NCBI RefSeq assembly: GCF_000010505.1
Contig: NC_010729.1
Location: 1,681,501 to 1,745,500, forward strand
DNA from: Porphyromonas gingivalis ATCC 33277
Lineage (GTDB): Bacteria > Bacteroidota > Bacteroidia > Bacteroidales > Porphyromonadaceae
Reading direction: 5' to 3'
Length of the DNA stretch: 64,000 bases
A program made the position numbers and the translations under genes. Shown here one piece after another: positions 7,483 to 16,999 of this stretch; the stretch's first letter is position 1, and the number at the start of each line of letters is the position of its first letter. The notes under the pieces are model-generated. The model made no database searches and was not told the DNA's origin. It saw nothing but the letters and a program-made list of their open reading frames with translations.

Positions 7483-8736
7483 TTAGTTCGATTGGTCGTC
7501 GATGGACATTTTCACCAGTTCGATCTTGGTGGAAGAGGATCTGAGAATGGTAAAAGTATAAGGAGCAATCTCCACGACCTCATTGGCCTGTGGGATATTT
7601 TGATGGCTATTCAGGATAAATCCGGCCACGGTAAGGTAGTCGTCAGACTCAGGCAAGGACAACCCAAAACGTTCGTTCACATCATCTATTTCCATACGAC
7701 CACTGACCAGATAGGTATGAGGGCCGAGCTGTTTGGCTATGATCTTGCGAGTGTCGTGTTCGTCCTCGATGTCACCGAAAATCTCTTCTACCAAATCCTC
7801 CAATGTGACCATACCCGCCGTACCTCCAAGTTCATCGATGACGATCGCAATGCTTTTCTTGCGCTGCATGAGTAGTCGCATCAGTTTATTGGCATACATG
7901 CTTTCGGGTACGAATACAGTAGTATTGATACGTTTTTGCCAGTCTTGCCCACGAAACATTTCGCTCGAATGGATATATCCTACTACGTCATCTATGTTCT
8001 GTCTGTAGATAATGATCTTGGACAAACCGGTATCGATAAAAGTCGTTTTGAGTACTTCAATATCCGTTTGCAACTCGCATGCTATCATTTCATTGCGTGG
8101 GATCATGCAGTCTCGCACCTGAATACCGGAGAAATCCAGCGCATTCTGGATGATTTTCACTTCGGTAGTCAAGTCGTTCTGTTCGTTTTCTCCGGACATA
8201 TTTTCTGCCAAATAATGATCGAGGTCTACGCGCCCCAACCCTACTGTTGTGGGCACATAATTCTTGTCCACCAGACGAATAAAAGAGCGAGATAAACCGG
8301 TGAAGAGTTTAGACAGAGGATAAAGCAGATAATAGATCGCTACGATAGGGAGGGCGAATACCCTCATCATCATATTGGCATTGGTCTTGAAAATGGCTTT
8401 GGGTAGAAATTCCCCGGTAAACAATATGATGATAGTGGATAAGACAGATTGGAGAACGACGATCATAGCATCGTTATCAATCCATTGCGCCAAAGGTGCG
8501 GCCAGCAATCCCGCCATCAGCAGACCATAGACTACCAAAACGATATTATTACCTACAAGGAGAGTAGTCACCAATTGGTCCGGATGTCGATACAGCAAGT
8601 TTAACGCTCTGCCAGTGAGATCGCCTCTATTCCTGTCCAACTCAAGACGCAGTTTGTCCGAAGAAAGGAAAGCAATCTCAGCACCGGAAAAAAAGCCGGA
8701 GAGTAAAAGTGTAATCAGTATGTACAGGTAATTCAT
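7483..8736 (-). CDS. CNNM/CBS/CorC-domain membrane protein (GldE/TlyC-like)
   Basis: This 417-residue protein has the standard three-part plan. A DUF21/CNNM membrane domain occupies residues 1 to about 175 (LLLSGFFSGAEIAFLSS, then HPDQLVTTLLVGNNIV and FTGEFLPK). A CBS pair lies at about 205-325 (VRDCMIPRNEM, later IVIDELGGTAGMVTLEDLVEE). A CorC_HlyC domain lies at about 335-417. Family members are linked to Mg2+/cation export; Bacteroidetes homologues are often named GldE or hemolysin. The annotation hemolysin is historical and not supported here. The gene overlaps the upstream LptC gene by four bases (ATGA), indicating translational coupling. The GEFLPK segment typical of the CNNM domain is intact. 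Confidence 0.9.
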   Translation of the reverse strand: MNYLYILITLLLSGFFSGAEIAFLSSDKLRLELDRNRGDLTGRALNLLYRHPDQLVTTLLVGNNIVLVVYGLLMAGLLAAPLAQWIDNDAMIVVLQSVLSTIIILFTGEFLPKAIFKTNANMMMRVFALPIVAIYYLLYPLSKLFTGLSRSFIRLVDKNYVPTTVGLGRVDLDHYLAENMSGENEQNDLTTEVKIIQNALDFSGIQVRDCMIPRNEMIACELQTDIEVLKTTFIDTGLSKIIIYRQNIDDVVGYIHSSEMFRGQDWQKRINTTVFVPESMYANKLMRLLMQRKKSIAIVIDELGGTAGMVTLEDLVEEIFGDIEDEHDTRKIIAKQLGPHTYLVSGRMEIDDVNERFGLSLPESDDYLTVAGFILNSHQNIPQANEVVEIAPYTFTILRSSSTKIELVKMSIDDQSN

Positions 8737-9443
8737 TTTTGCTCTTTGGTGGTTGGAGAAGCCGATGGCCTCGGCATGAAAGGAGAAGCGGCAGGCTTTG
8801 CTGTCCGATCCCCTTGACGAATCGGTATGGTGTCGGCGGATTTGTCCTCCTCTTCACTCACATAGTAGTCGCCGGAATGATTGAATATGGTGTACTCACC
8901 CATATCTTGGGTTGCAGTGAAAGACGTCCCTCGGAGTATTTTGTCCGGGCTTTGAATGTAGACCGTATCATCGGAATAAACAATGGCGTTCTTCTTATCC
9001 CATATAAATCGGGGGGAATGGAAGTTCTCGTCATTCATATTGCGGATATGTGCATGACCAATGAGGATAAAGCGATCATCGTCGATCATATAATAGGCAG
9101 TATCTGCCACGATAGTGGCTAAGATGTGATTCAGTGTGTCGAACCGTTCTACATAGATCCCATTGGGAAACAGCCAGTGAGGTTTTTCTCCCCTATCATA
9201 AATGAACCAATCTTTGGCTTTCATCCTGAACTGTACCAATCCGGAATCGGATATTAACGTATTGACATCAGTCGTGTGCATCGAATAGGCCGAATCCAGA
9301 TTCAGATCATGTTTGACCACTTCCGTTTTACCCCTCCGACAAGCGGCGAAAGATAAGAAACAGAAAAACACAACGACTGCCCCTGATAGAAGCAGTGTTG
9401 TGTTCTTGATAGTTTTTATTCGTTGGCCGGGGTCCATGCGCAA
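8733..9443 (-). CDS. lptC: LptC, LPS export periplasmic lipoprotein
   Basis: This is a 236-residue protein with an N-terminal helix ending in a lipobox-like LSFAAC (Cys35), followed by an all-beta region. The pattern matches the Bacteroidetes LptC form. It includes MKAKDWFIYDRGEKPHWLFPNGIYVERFD, which places an expected YP.G-like motif in the jellyroll, then a second repeat (HAHIRNMNDENFHSPRFIWDKK and TQDMGEYTIFN). In the Lpt system LptC bridges the inner-membrane ABC transporter and the periplasmic LptA chain. The last 35 residues are low in complexity (Pro/Ser/Lys). It lies between a TPR protein and the CorC-type gene, with a 4-base overlap with the latter. An OstA-like Lpt protein is encoded about 50 kb away in this window. 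Confidence 0.85.
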   Translation of the reverse strand: MRMDPGQRIKTIKNTTLLLSGAVVVFFCFLSFAACRRGKTEVVKHDLNLDSAYSMHTTDVNTLISDSGLVQFRMKAKDWFIYDRGEKPHWLFPNGIYVERFDTLNHILATIVADTAYYMIDDDRFILIGHAHIRNMNDENFHSPRFIWDKKNAIVYSDDTVYIQSPDKILRGTSFTATQDMGEYTIFNHSGDYYVSEEEDKSADTIPIRQGDRTAKPAASPFMPRPSASPTTKEQK

Positions 9444-9467
9444 ACGAATTTGCGTACCGGAATGGAA

Positions 9468-10850
9468 TTAGCGAATGACAGTAGATTCGCCGATCCATCC
9501 TCCGACAAAGAGACTCTTGCCTTTCTCCAAATCCGGATGCATAAACACATCAGCAGGAGAAGGGAAGTTGCGACTATACTGACTGATCAGACGATTGGCT
9601 CTGGGAGCACAAGAAGGATCTATATTCTTGGCACGCTGGAGTTTGTCCACTGCCAGGAAATATACACAGCGTGCCTTGATAGCATCACCGGGGAAGACAG
9701 TATTGGCCGTTGCTGCATACATTTGGGCAATCAGGATAAGAGCATCGCCCATCGCAGGATCTTCGGCCAGTGCTTTATTGCAGTAAGAGCGTGCCGTAGA
9801 GTAACTACCCTGCTTCATAGCCAACAGACCCAACGTATAGTTGCAGGCTGCACGGTCTTTGGCATTCTTACTCAGTTCGATAGCCTTTTGGAGATAGTCG
9901 CTGGCTTCATTGTATCGATTTCCTTCCATCGCCTCTTTAGCAAGGCCCATAGCAGCTATAGCTGAGGGCTGTACGGCAAAGAGGTATTTATTGGCTTGGA
10001 AATAAAGCGGGTGAGTCTCGCAGTCGGATGCGTGGAACATGCCGAGCATATTCTTCAGGAAAGTCGTATCCGTCTTGTTCTCCTCCAGCTTATCGCCATA
10101 CATTTTCACCAAAGTATTGCAGTCTGCAAGACCGCTCTGGGCGAAGAGTTCGTCGATCTGAGTTTTCAGCGGTTGGATAAACTCTTTGCCTTTCTCATCG
10201 GCCACTTCCAACTGCTTCTCCATGGCCTGGGATGCAAACGTATAATCCTTAATATAGGTTTCGTGCCATGCCTCATTTCTGATAGCTTTGTTCAGAGAGG
10301 AGTAAGCATAATAGAATAGGGCTCGAGGCGTAGCATTCTCTCCATGCTGATCGATGGCCGGCTTGATCCATTCATAAACCTTGTCATAATCCGTTTTATC
10401 GCCCATATACTGCATATAGTCCGATATTTTGCTGGCCATGATATAGTCCGTTCCATACTTGGGGTCTTCTCCGAAGTATTTGACACGGTCATCATACAGC
10501 TTGAGAATTTTATCGATGATCTGCTGACGTTTGGCCGGATCCTGTTCGTTTTGTAAGCGCCATTCGCTGATCTTCACACCGTAGATATAGATATTCTTCG
10601 TGGAAGCGGGGCACTCCTCATAGGCTTTCTCCCAAAAATCATAGGCATCCTTGTAATTACCCGTTTTCGCATAAGAGGTAAAGAGACTTATGTTTTGACG
10701 GCAACGGATGCTGTCTTCTCCACTACCGAATGGGGTATTTGTTTGAACTCCGGTCTGAGCAAAGGCTGTGCTTGCGGTAAAAAGCAGTGCTGCCGTTGCA
10801 AACAAATTTCTTGCATTCATTTTCTTCTTTATTCTTTTAATGTTCAACAT
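9468..10850 (-). CDS. Exported tetratricopeptide-repeat protein
   Basis: This encodes up to 460 residues. The start at 10850 has a good AGAAGGA ribosome site. A second ATG at 10820 gives a cleaner signal peptide (MNARNLFATAALLFTASTAF, cut after AQ) and could be the true start. TPR helices are visible at about 55-85 (YKDAYDFWEKAYEECP), 155-185, and as three clear units at about 300-400 (AAMGLAKEAMEGNRYNEASDYLQKAIELS; NYTLGLLAMKQGSYSTARSYCNKALAEDP; ALILIAQMYAA). It is probably periplasmic or surface-associated and acts as a binding scaffold. Its gene follows the beta-barrel-like gene by 11 bases on the same strand, so the two are likely co-expressed and may function together. Confidence 0.85.
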   Translation of the reverse strand: MLNIKRIKKKMNARNLFATAALLFTASTAFAQTGVQTNTPFGSGEDSIRCRQNISLFTSYAKTGNYKDAYDFWEKAYEECPASTKNIYIYGVKISEWRLQNEQDPAKRQQIIDKILKLYDDRVKYFGEDPKYGTDYIMASKISDYMQYMGDKTDYDKVYEWIKPAIDQHGENATPRALFYYAYSSLNKAIRNEAWHETYIKDYTFASQAMEKQLEVADEKGKEFIQPLKTQIDELFAQSGLADCNTLVKMYGDKLEENKTDTTFLKNMLGMFHASDCETHPLYFQANKYLFAVQPSAIAAMGLAKEAMEGNRYNEASDYLQKAIELSKNAKDRAACNYTLGLLAMKQGSYSTARSYCNKALAEDPAMGDALILIAQMYAATANTVFPGDAIKARCVYFLAVDKLQRAKNIDPSCAPRANRLISQYSRNFPSPADVFMHPDLEKGKSLFVGGWIGESTVIR

Positions 10851-10861
10851 TTTTCCTTCTG

Positions 10862-12166
10862 TTAGTTCAGTTTCAGCTTTTTAAACCATGACTCGTTGAA
10901 CGTGAGGCCGAAGGTCAATTTCAGAGCATTTTCTTTGATCATACCCTCCTTCGGGATCAATCGGTCATATTCAAGAGAGACATTTACGAACGAACGTCTG
11001 TCATTGAGCGGGATTCCTATACCGAATACAGCACCTACGATATGGTATCCTTGATATACACCGCCTTTAGTCGGCACTTTCAGGTAAGAATTTTCACCAT
11101 GTAAACCGAAGCGATAGCGAACTTTAGGCCATATCCCAACGGCATTTATATCCGGCATGATCTCTCCGCCGAGAGATACCCGTATTCTGTCCTGGAATTT
11201 GCAATCGGATTTATAAAATTTCTCGCCTTTCCATTTACTATATTGGACGTCTGCTCCTAAGAGAAGTTTATCTTTCTTTTCATAAGAAAAACCTATCCCC
11301 AATGTATGAGGCAGGGTATAATAGTCCATTCCCTTGATATATTCTTGGGTTTCGCTCTCCACTACTACACCGTTCTGAACCTGATTCTTTATCTGAGTCA
11401 GCTCGCTATGCATCTTCACCCGCGGAGAATAGACGGCACCGATAACGAGCGAACGATCTGATTTGAGAGGAAGGTGATACTGCATACCGAAGTCGAACTT
11501 GGCAGCCTTCAAGTACAGCGTCGAGAGATGTACGGGATTGTAAGGAGCCTCCGTGGAGAAGATTACCTGTCTGCTGTGTGTGAATCGGCCAAAAAGAAAT
11601 GAAGCATTGGCTCCTATTGAGAAGTTTTTGAACGGGGTTGCACCTATACCGACATAGAGATCGTTCAGATTGCCTGTCCCCAAGTATTTACGGGTGTACT
11701 GGACGCTACCTCCTTCCACTTGATCAACGGATCCGAACTGGTACCCGGATGCGGAGTAAGGAAGCACTCCTGCACTCATAGCAATGGATTTGGAAATAGG
11801 AAAAAGCATGGCGAAATACTCAATGTTTCCCATTTTCCTATTGTCCTTTTTCCCGTTCTCGGCATACCACGTAATTCCGGTAGACGCACCGAAATCGAAG
11901 ATAAACGTCATCGAATCCACTGCCGAGTATGAAGCAGGATTGACGGCATTGACGTATGTACCCTGACGCAGACCGACGCCGAGTCCTCCCATGGAATGCC
12001 CACTAATAGTCGTCCGTTCTCCGAGACGGCCAAGGCCGAAGCGAGTGTAAGGCGACTCGGTAAAGTTGTTGTTCTGAGCCTGTATACTGTCTGCTGCAAA
12101 TAGCAACCCAATGATCAGGGCACACCACCGAAGCGACGCATACAAACCCTTATAGTCTTTATACAT
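10862..12166 (-). CDS. Predicted outer membrane beta-barrel protein
   Basis: This is a 434-residue protein with a signal peptide at about residues 12-30 (WCALIIGLLFAADSIQAQ). It then has alternating amphipathic strands rich in Gly, Tyr and Phe. The segment ESPYTRFGLGRLGERTTISG followed by VNPASYSAVDSMTFIFDFG is typical of a Bacteroidetes outer membrane family related in pattern to PorV/FadL-like porins. The C-terminus (LKLTFGLTFNESWFKKLKLN) fits a barrel closing strand. The function is unknown. It overlaps the end of coaX by 8 bases and precedes the TPR gene by 11, suggesting one transcript coaX-OMP-TPR. I see no TonB box or plug domain. Confidence 0.75.
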   Translation of the reverse strand: MYKDYKGLYASLRWCALIIGLLFAADSIQAQNNNFTESPYTRFGLGRLGERTTISGHSMGGLGVGLRQGTYVNAVNPASYSAVDSMTFIFDFGASTGITWYAENGKKDNRKMGNIEYFAMLFPISKSIAMSAGVLPYSASGYQFGSVDQVEGGSVQYTRKYLGTGNLNDLYVGIGATPFKNFSIGANASFLFGRFTHSRQVIFSTEAPYNPVHLSTLYLKAAKFDFGMQYHLPLKSDRSLVIGAVYSPRVKMHSELTQIKNQVQNGVVVESETQEYIKGMDYYTLPHTLGIGFSYEKKDKLLLGADVQYSKWKGEKFYKSDCKFQDRIRVSLGGEIMPDINAVGIWPKVRYRFGLHGENSYLKVPTKGGVYQGYHIVGAVFGIGIPLNDRRSFVNVSLEYDRLIPKEGMIKENALKLTFGLTFNESWFKKLKLN

Positions 12167-12893
12167 TATATTCTAAAATTCTATTTAGGCCCAAAAGTAC
12201 TAAATCGGGATGAATTAGTATTCCGCTTCTTATAATCCGTGCCAAATAGTTGGCATCTCCTCCGGTCAGTATAACGGCAGACCGCCCCTCTTTAGCGTGC
12301 AGATCGTCAATATATCTGTCTATCTCCCCTGCCAGGCCATGAATTACTCCGGCTGTGATCGCTTCTTCGGTCGAGGAACCATACTCGGCTATTTTCGGAG
12401 AGATACCGGAGGGATCAATCAGAGGGAGCCTGCCCGTAAAGAGATGAAGAGCCTTGAAGCGCAAGTGGAGACCGGGCGATATATTGCCACCGAGATAGAT
12501 CCCTTCAGCGGATACTCGTTCATAAGTGATGGCAGTACCGGCGTCGATCACCAGCAATTCGGTATTCGGATAGAGACTATGCGCTCCGACCACCGCAGCC
12601 AGTCGGTCGGCACCCAAAGTGCGGCGATCATATTGCAGGCGAAGGGGTACGGGGGTCTCAGTCCCCATCATCAAGGAAGCAGCTGCACAACTTCTCACAA
12701 TGGCTTCAGCCTCTTCGTCGGGAAGCCCCACAGATGAGTAGATAGCCTTGTCGAAACGGTGGGGAGCGACGAGATGGCTGAGTGCCTGTCCGGCTTTTCC
12801 CGGCAGGAAGGAAATGCTCTCTATACCATTATTTCGGATGAAAGCAACCTTACAGGCAGAATTGCCTTGATCAACGATCAGATTGAAGGACAT
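12159..12893 (-). CDS. coaX: Type III pantothenate kinase
   Basis: CoaX phosphorylates pantothenate in the first step of CoA synthesis, in the cytoplasm. The ATG at 12893 (MSFNLIVDQGNSACKVAF) is chosen because the family begins with this beta strand and phosphate-binding loop; upstream in-frame codons have no family likeness. This gives 244 residues, a normal length. Diagnostic motifs are present: DQGNSACK near the N-terminus, RTLGADRLAAVVGA at about 95-110, VIDAGTAITYE at about 120-130, and GGNISPGL at about 140. The gene lies 55 bases after the E1-like gene on the same strand and overlaps the next gene by 8 bases. Type III enzymes are not feedback-inhibited by CoA in characterised cases. 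Confidence 0.95.
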   Translation of the reverse strand: MSFNLIVDQGNSACKVAFIRNNGIESISFLPGKAGQALSHLVAPHRFDKAIYSSVGLPDEEAEAIVRSCAAASLMMGTETPVPLRLQYDRRTLGADRLAAVVGAHSLYPNTELLVIDAGTAITYERVSAEGIYLGGNISPGLHLRFKALHLFTGRLPLIDPSGISPKIAEYGSSTEEAITAGVIHGLAGEIDRYIDDLHAKEGRSAVILTGGDANYLARIIRSGILIHPDLVLLGLNRILEYNV

Positions 12894-12948
12894 GGTTTTC
12901 GGGGAGGGGGAATCGGAATTATTTTGATTAAGCAGATTAGTAGGATTG

Positions 12949-13656
12949 CTAATAGCGGATGGTACGCGACTCGCCATGCAACAGATCCATGAGGAGGAGA
13001 CGGCCACTGAGAGTTTCTTCGGCGGGTCTTCCCAAGAGGATTTTGATGGCTTCGGCTGCCATCATAGATCCAACGGCACCGGACAAGGCTCCGATAACGG
13101 CAAGGGGCACTTCCTCGGGAGCTGCTTCGCCGGAGGGAAAAAGATCCGAATAAGGCACCGGATGGCCATAACCGAAGACAGTGAATTGCCCGCGCCATCC
13201 GGCAATACTGCCATATATCCAAGGAATTCCGAGAGCAAGAGAAGCACGATCTATCAAATAGCGCGTCTCAGCATTGTCCGAAGCATCGATAATAAGGTTG
13301 CACTCGCCGGCCAACATCTCGGCATTCAGCTCCGTAAATCTTTCGGTGAAAGCTTCCGGACGGCAATCGCTATTCATCGCCTGCAAACGAGCTACTGCCG
13401 CAATGGCTTTGGGCTGTCCCAAATCGGCTTCGGAAAAGAGCACTTGACGTTGGAGATTGCTGATGTCGACGCGATCATCATCGACAACGCTGATATGTCC
13501 CACGCCTGCAGCACAGAGATATTGCAGGACAGGGCAACCAAGGCCTCCGGCCCCTATGACAAGGACATGCGAACTATCTAATCGCTGCTGCCCGTCGGCT
13601 CCCACTTCGGGAAGAGCCGTTTGGCGAGCATAACGTTCGGAAAAGTTTGGTTTCAT
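12949..13656 (-). CDS. ThiF/MoeB/HesA-family E1-like adenylyltransferase
   Basis: This is a 235-residue cytoplasmic protein. The ATG at 13656 (MKPNFSERYARQTALPEVG) matches the usual family start (RY.RQ..L...G). The nucleotide fold shows GAGGLGCPVLQYL, then DDDRVDISNLQRQVLF, and the IDASDNAETRYLID segment that normally carries the catalytic Asp. Relatives activate the C-terminal glycine of ThiS or MoaD. The zinc-binding cysteines expected in MoeB/ThiF (CYRCLFP and a second CxxC near the end) are absent: the first site reads PYSDLFP and the C-terminal region has no Cys pair. No rhodanese domain and no thi or moa genes are adjacent. The substrate is therefore open. It lies directly upstream of coaX. 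Confidence 0.85.
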   Translation of the reverse strand: MKPNFSERYARQTALPEVGADGQQRLDSSHVLVIGAGGLGCPVLQYLCAAGVGHISVVDDDRVDISNLQRQVLFSEADLGQPKAIAAVARLQAMNSDCRPEAFTERFTELNAEMLAGECNLIIDASDNAETRYLIDRASLALGIPWIYGSIAGWRGQFTVFGYGHPVPYSDLFPSGEAAPEEVPLAVIGALSGAVGSMMAAEAIKILLGRPAEETLSGRLLLMDLLHGESRTIRY

Positions 13657-13785
13657 ACAAATGAATCGGACGGAGGAAACGCCGGAGGGAAAACCCAATT
13701 GCGCAGGCTTTCCCTCCGAGGCCCCAAACCATTCTTTACTAATGATCGTAAGAAAGGGTAGAACGGATCGTCATTCGTGCGATGA

Positions 13786-15003
13786 CTATTCAGCCCAAAG
13801 AGCAGCCAAATGGCATATCGTGTCCACAGCCCGCCGCATGGAGTCGAGCGAACAGTATTCGAACTTGCCGTGGAAGTTCATCCCACCGGCAAATATATTC
13901 GGGCACGGGAGTCCCATATAAGAGAGTCTGGCTCCGTCCGTACCGCCACGAATAGGCTGAATCTTGGCCGTTACGCCGGCAAACTTCATGGCAGCGATGG
14001 CTTTTTCGATAATCTCGGGATGAGGCTCCACCATCTCTCGCATATTGTAATACTGATCTTTGAGTTCGAGCGACACGATATCCGAGCCGTACTTGCGGTT
14101 GATGTAGTCTACGGCAGCTTTGATCAGCTCTTTCTTCTCTTCAAAGAGTTTGCGGTCGTGATCGCGGATGATATAAGATGCCGATGCTTTCTCTACCGAA
14201 CCGTTGATGCCGATAAGGTGGAAAAATCCTTCGTAGCCGGCAGTAGCTTCCGGCCGCATAGCCTCGGGCAGAAGAGCATGCAGATCGCACACTACCTGCA
14301 GCGAATTGACCATCTTTCCCTTGGCATAGCCGGGGTGGATATTGCGTCCGTTTACGATCAGTTTGGCCGAAGCCGCATTGAAGTTCTCATACTCCAACTC
14401 TCCTTCCATACTGCCGTCCATCGTGTAAGCGAACTTGGCACCGAACCGCTCGACATCGAAGTGATCCACTCCCCGACCGATCTCCTCGTCGGGAGTAAAT
14501 CCAAGGCGAATCTTGCCATGCTTGATTTCGGGATGTGCGAGCAGATACTCCGCAGCCGTCATTATTTCGGCCACACCGGCTTTGTCGTCGGCACCGAGCA
14601 GGGTGGTACCGTCCGTAGTGATCAGCGTATGCCCTTTGAAGAACGCCAACTCGGGGAAATCCGCCACACGCATAGTCAGCTCCTCGTTCAGACGAATATC
14701 GCCGCCATTATAGTTTTCGATGATTTGCGGCTTCACGTCCTTGCCGCTCATGTCGGGGGCCGTATCCACATGCGCAATGAATCCGATTACGGGCGCATGC
14801 TCACAACCGGGAGAGGCAGGGATGCTGCCCATGACATAGCCGTGCTCGTCCATTTCGACTTCGCACAGGCCGAGCTCCTTCATCTCTTCGGACAAATGAC
14901 GCAGCAGCACTAATTGTTTGTCCGTCGAGGGGAAAGTGGTGGAGGATTCGTCGCTTTGCGTATCGAAGCCTACATATCGGAGAAATCTTTCTTTTAGTTT
15001 CAT
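13786..15003 (-). CDS. pepT: Peptidase T (tripeptidase)
   Basis: PepT removes the N-terminal residue from tripeptides in the cytoplasm. The ATG at 15003 (MKLKERFLRYVGFDTQSDES) matches the family start and gives 405 residues, normal length. M20 metallopeptidase motifs are visible: FIAHVDTAPDMSG (metal His and Asp), LLGADDKAGVAEIMTA, and PDEEIGRGVDHF (catalytic and metal Glu). The C-terminal RGGTDGARLSYMGLPCPNIF contains the Gly-rich substrate loop. It follows the OPT transporter gene by 16 bases on the same strand. An uptake system for small peptides linked to an intracellular tripeptidase fits an organism that feeds on peptides. Confidence 0.95.
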   Translation of the reverse strand: MKLKERFLRYVGFDTQSDESSTTFPSTDKQLVLLRHLSEEMKELGLCEVEMDEHGYVMGSIPASPGCEHAPVIGFIAHVDTAPDMSGKDVKPQIIENYNGGDIRLNEELTMRVADFPELAFFKGHTLITTDGTTLLGADDKAGVAEIMTAAEYLLAHPEIKHGKIRLGFTPDEEIGRGVDHFDVERFGAKFAYTMDGSMEGELEYENFNAASAKLIVNGRNIHPGYAKGKMVNSLQVVCDLHALLPEAMRPEATAGYEGFFHLIGINGSVEKASASYIIRDHDRKLFEEKKELIKAAVDYINRKYGSDIVSLELKDQYYNMREMVEPHPEIIEKAIAAMKFAGVTAKIQPIRGGTDGARLSYMGLPCPNIFAGGMNFHGKFEYCSLDSMRRAVDTICHLAALWAE

Positions 15004-15019
15004 ATTCTTTGTTTCGTTG

Positions 15020-16999
15020 TTATGCTTCATGTTTCTTGCCTCTGATGCTGTCGACGATGAAGTAGAGAATGATGAGTGCATACATGCCGATGGCCAACCA
15101 TTCGGCGCCTGCCATGGCGTGCCATTCTTGGGCAAAAGCATCGAACTCCATGTATTTGAGGATCGCACTGACTACGCCCATCAAAGCTCCTCCGGCGATG
15201 AATCCAGAAGCGATGAGCGTACCGCGTTCCTTGCGGAATTTATTGACAGAAGCGTCCTTCGAGCGGGTGCTGACGAACCAGCTGACGAGTCCGCCGATGA
15301 GGAGAGGCGTATTTAGTTGCAACGGGATAAACATACCCAGTGCAAAAGGCAGTGCGGGCACGCCTATACTCGTCAGGATCAAAGCCAGTATAGCTCCTAC
15401 GCCGTACAGAATCCAAGGCGTATTACCGCCTTCCATCAGCGGCTTGATCACGGCTGCCATCGCATTGGCCTGCGGAGCCACCAGAGCCTGATCGCCCGTA
15501 AAGCCATAGGTCTTGTTCAGGATCATCATCACACCGGCTACGGTGACAGAAGCTACCAGAACGCCGAGGAACTTCCACTTCTCCTGATTCTTCGGCGTGG
15601 TGCCGAGCCAGTAGCCGATCTTCAGGTCTGTAATGAATCCGCCCGCCGTGGACAAGGCCGTACATACCACACCGCCGATAATCATCGCAGCCGTCATACC
15701 CGGCTTGCCGCTTACGCCTACTCCGACGAGAACTACGGAGGTTAGCAGCAGAGTCATCAGGGTCATCCCCGAAACGGGGTTGCTGCCGACGATGGCAATG
15801 GCATTAGCAGCCACAGTGGTAAAAAGGAAGGTAATAATGAATACGATCAGCAGGGATACCAGCGTATGTCCCCAGTTGAACAGCACGTTGAATTGGAAGA
15901 AAAGCATCGTTACCACCAAAGCGACGATGACGCCCAGCGTAATGAACTTCATCGAGAGATCGCGCTGTGTGCGAGGCTCATCGATGGCACTCGTCCGCTT
16001 GCCGGTCAATTCGGTACCGGCCAGCTTGACGGCCCGGCCGATAATTCCGGACGAGCGCAGGATCCCGATGATACCTGCCATGGCGATACCTCCGATGCCG
16101 AGCGGACGCGCATAGACGGCAAAAATATCTTCAGGGCTCATCAGGCCGATAGTCAGCGATACACCGTCGCCGACGGCCTGAGTCATACCTGGGGCGAAGT
16201 AGCCGATAAGGGGCACGATAACGAACCAGACGAGAAACGAGCCGGCACAGATGATCGTGGCATAAGGCAGACCGATGATATAGCCCAGGCCGAGGACGGC
16301 CGCTCCGGTATTGACCTTAAAGACCAGCTTGTACTTCTCGGCCAGCACAGCTCCCCAGCCGGCCAGCCGGGTGGAAACGTTCTCCGTCCACCAGCCGAAG
16401 GTACCCACGATGAAGTCGTACAGACCGCCCACGAGTCCGCTGGCCACCAGCAGCTTCATCTGCTTGCCTGCGTTCTCTCCCGTGACCAGTACTTCCGTCG
16501 TTGCCGTGGCTTCGGGGAAAGGATACTTGCCATGCATATCCTTGACAAAGTATTTGCGGAAAGGAATCAATAGCAATATACCGAGACAACCGCCGATGAA
16601 CGAAGAAAGGAATATCTGCAGGAAACTGGCTTCAAGGCCCAGGATGTAAAGGGCAGGAAGCGTGAAGATGGCACCGGCGACGATGACGCCCGAGCAGGCT
16701 CCGATGGACTGGATGATCACATTCTGCCCCAGCATATTCCGGCGTCCCGTAATGGTGCCGATACCCACGGCCAGGATGGCAATGGGAATGGCGGCTTCGA
16801 ACACCTGCCCGACCTTCAGCCCCAGATAAGCTGCGGCAGCAGAGAAAATAATCGTCATCACCAAACCCAGCAGGACGGAATAGGAGGTAATTTCGCGCGG
16901 CGTACTGCCGGCAGGCATCACCGGTTCGTACTCTTCGCCCGGCTTTAGCTCCCGATATGCATTTTCGGGCAGCATGCTCGTTGTCTGTTTGTTTTCCAT
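15020..16999 (-). CDS. OPT family oligopeptide transporter
   Basis: This is a 659-residue inner membrane protein with about 15-16 hydrophobic helices. The ATG at 16999 (MENKQTTSMLPENAYREL) is the first Met before the conserved cytoplasmic segment; the in-frame extension to 17098 lacks family likeness. The beginning EITSYSVLLGLVMTIIFSAAAAYLGLKVGQVFEAAIP is typical of the bacterial OPT family. Further marks are KYPFPEATATTEVLVTGE near residue 160, SGNPVSGMTLMTLLL-like GSNPVSGMTLMTLLL near 430, and IPLQLNTPLLIGGLVSWFV near the end. OPT proteins are proton-coupled carriers of short peptides or metal chelates. The gene is coupled to pepT downstream (16-base gap), supporting peptide import. Confidence 0.92.
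   Translation of the reverse strand: MENKQTTSMLPENAYRELKPGEEYEPVMPAGSTPREITSYSVLLGLVMTIIFSAAAAYLGLKVGQVFEAAIPIAILAVGIGTITGRRNMLGQNVIIQSIGACSGVIVAGAIFTLPALYILGLEASFLQIFLSSFIGGCLGILLLIPFRKYFVKDMHGKYPFPEATATTEVLVTGENAGKQMKLLVASGLVGGLYDFIVGTFGWWTENVSTRLAGWGAVLAEKYKLVFKVNTGAAVLGLGYIIGLPYATIICAGSFLVWFVIVPLIGYFAPGMTQAVGDGVSLTIGLMSPEDIFAVYARPLGIGGIAMAGIIGILRSSGIIGRAVKLAGTELTGKRTSAIDEPRTQRDLSMKFITLGVIVALVVTMLFFQFNVLFNWGHTLVSLLIVFIITFLFTTVAANAIAIVGSNPVSGMTLMTLLLTSVVLVGVGVSGKPGMTAAMIIGGVVCTALSTAGGFITDLKIGYWLGTTPKNQEKWKFLGVLVASVTVAGVMMILNKTYGFTGDQALVAPQANAMAAVIKPLMEGGNTPWILYGVGAILALILTSIGVPALPFALGMFIPLQLNTPLLIGGLVSWFVSTRSKDASVNKFRKERGTLIASGFIAGGALMGVVSAILKYMEFDAFAQEWHAMAGAEWLAIGMYALIILYFIVDSIRGKKHEA

Noticed and set aside
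7483-8736. Hemolysin function of the CNNM/CorC protein
   Set aside because: The name is inherited; the sequence shows a cation-transport-type membrane domain and CBS pair, no toxin feature.
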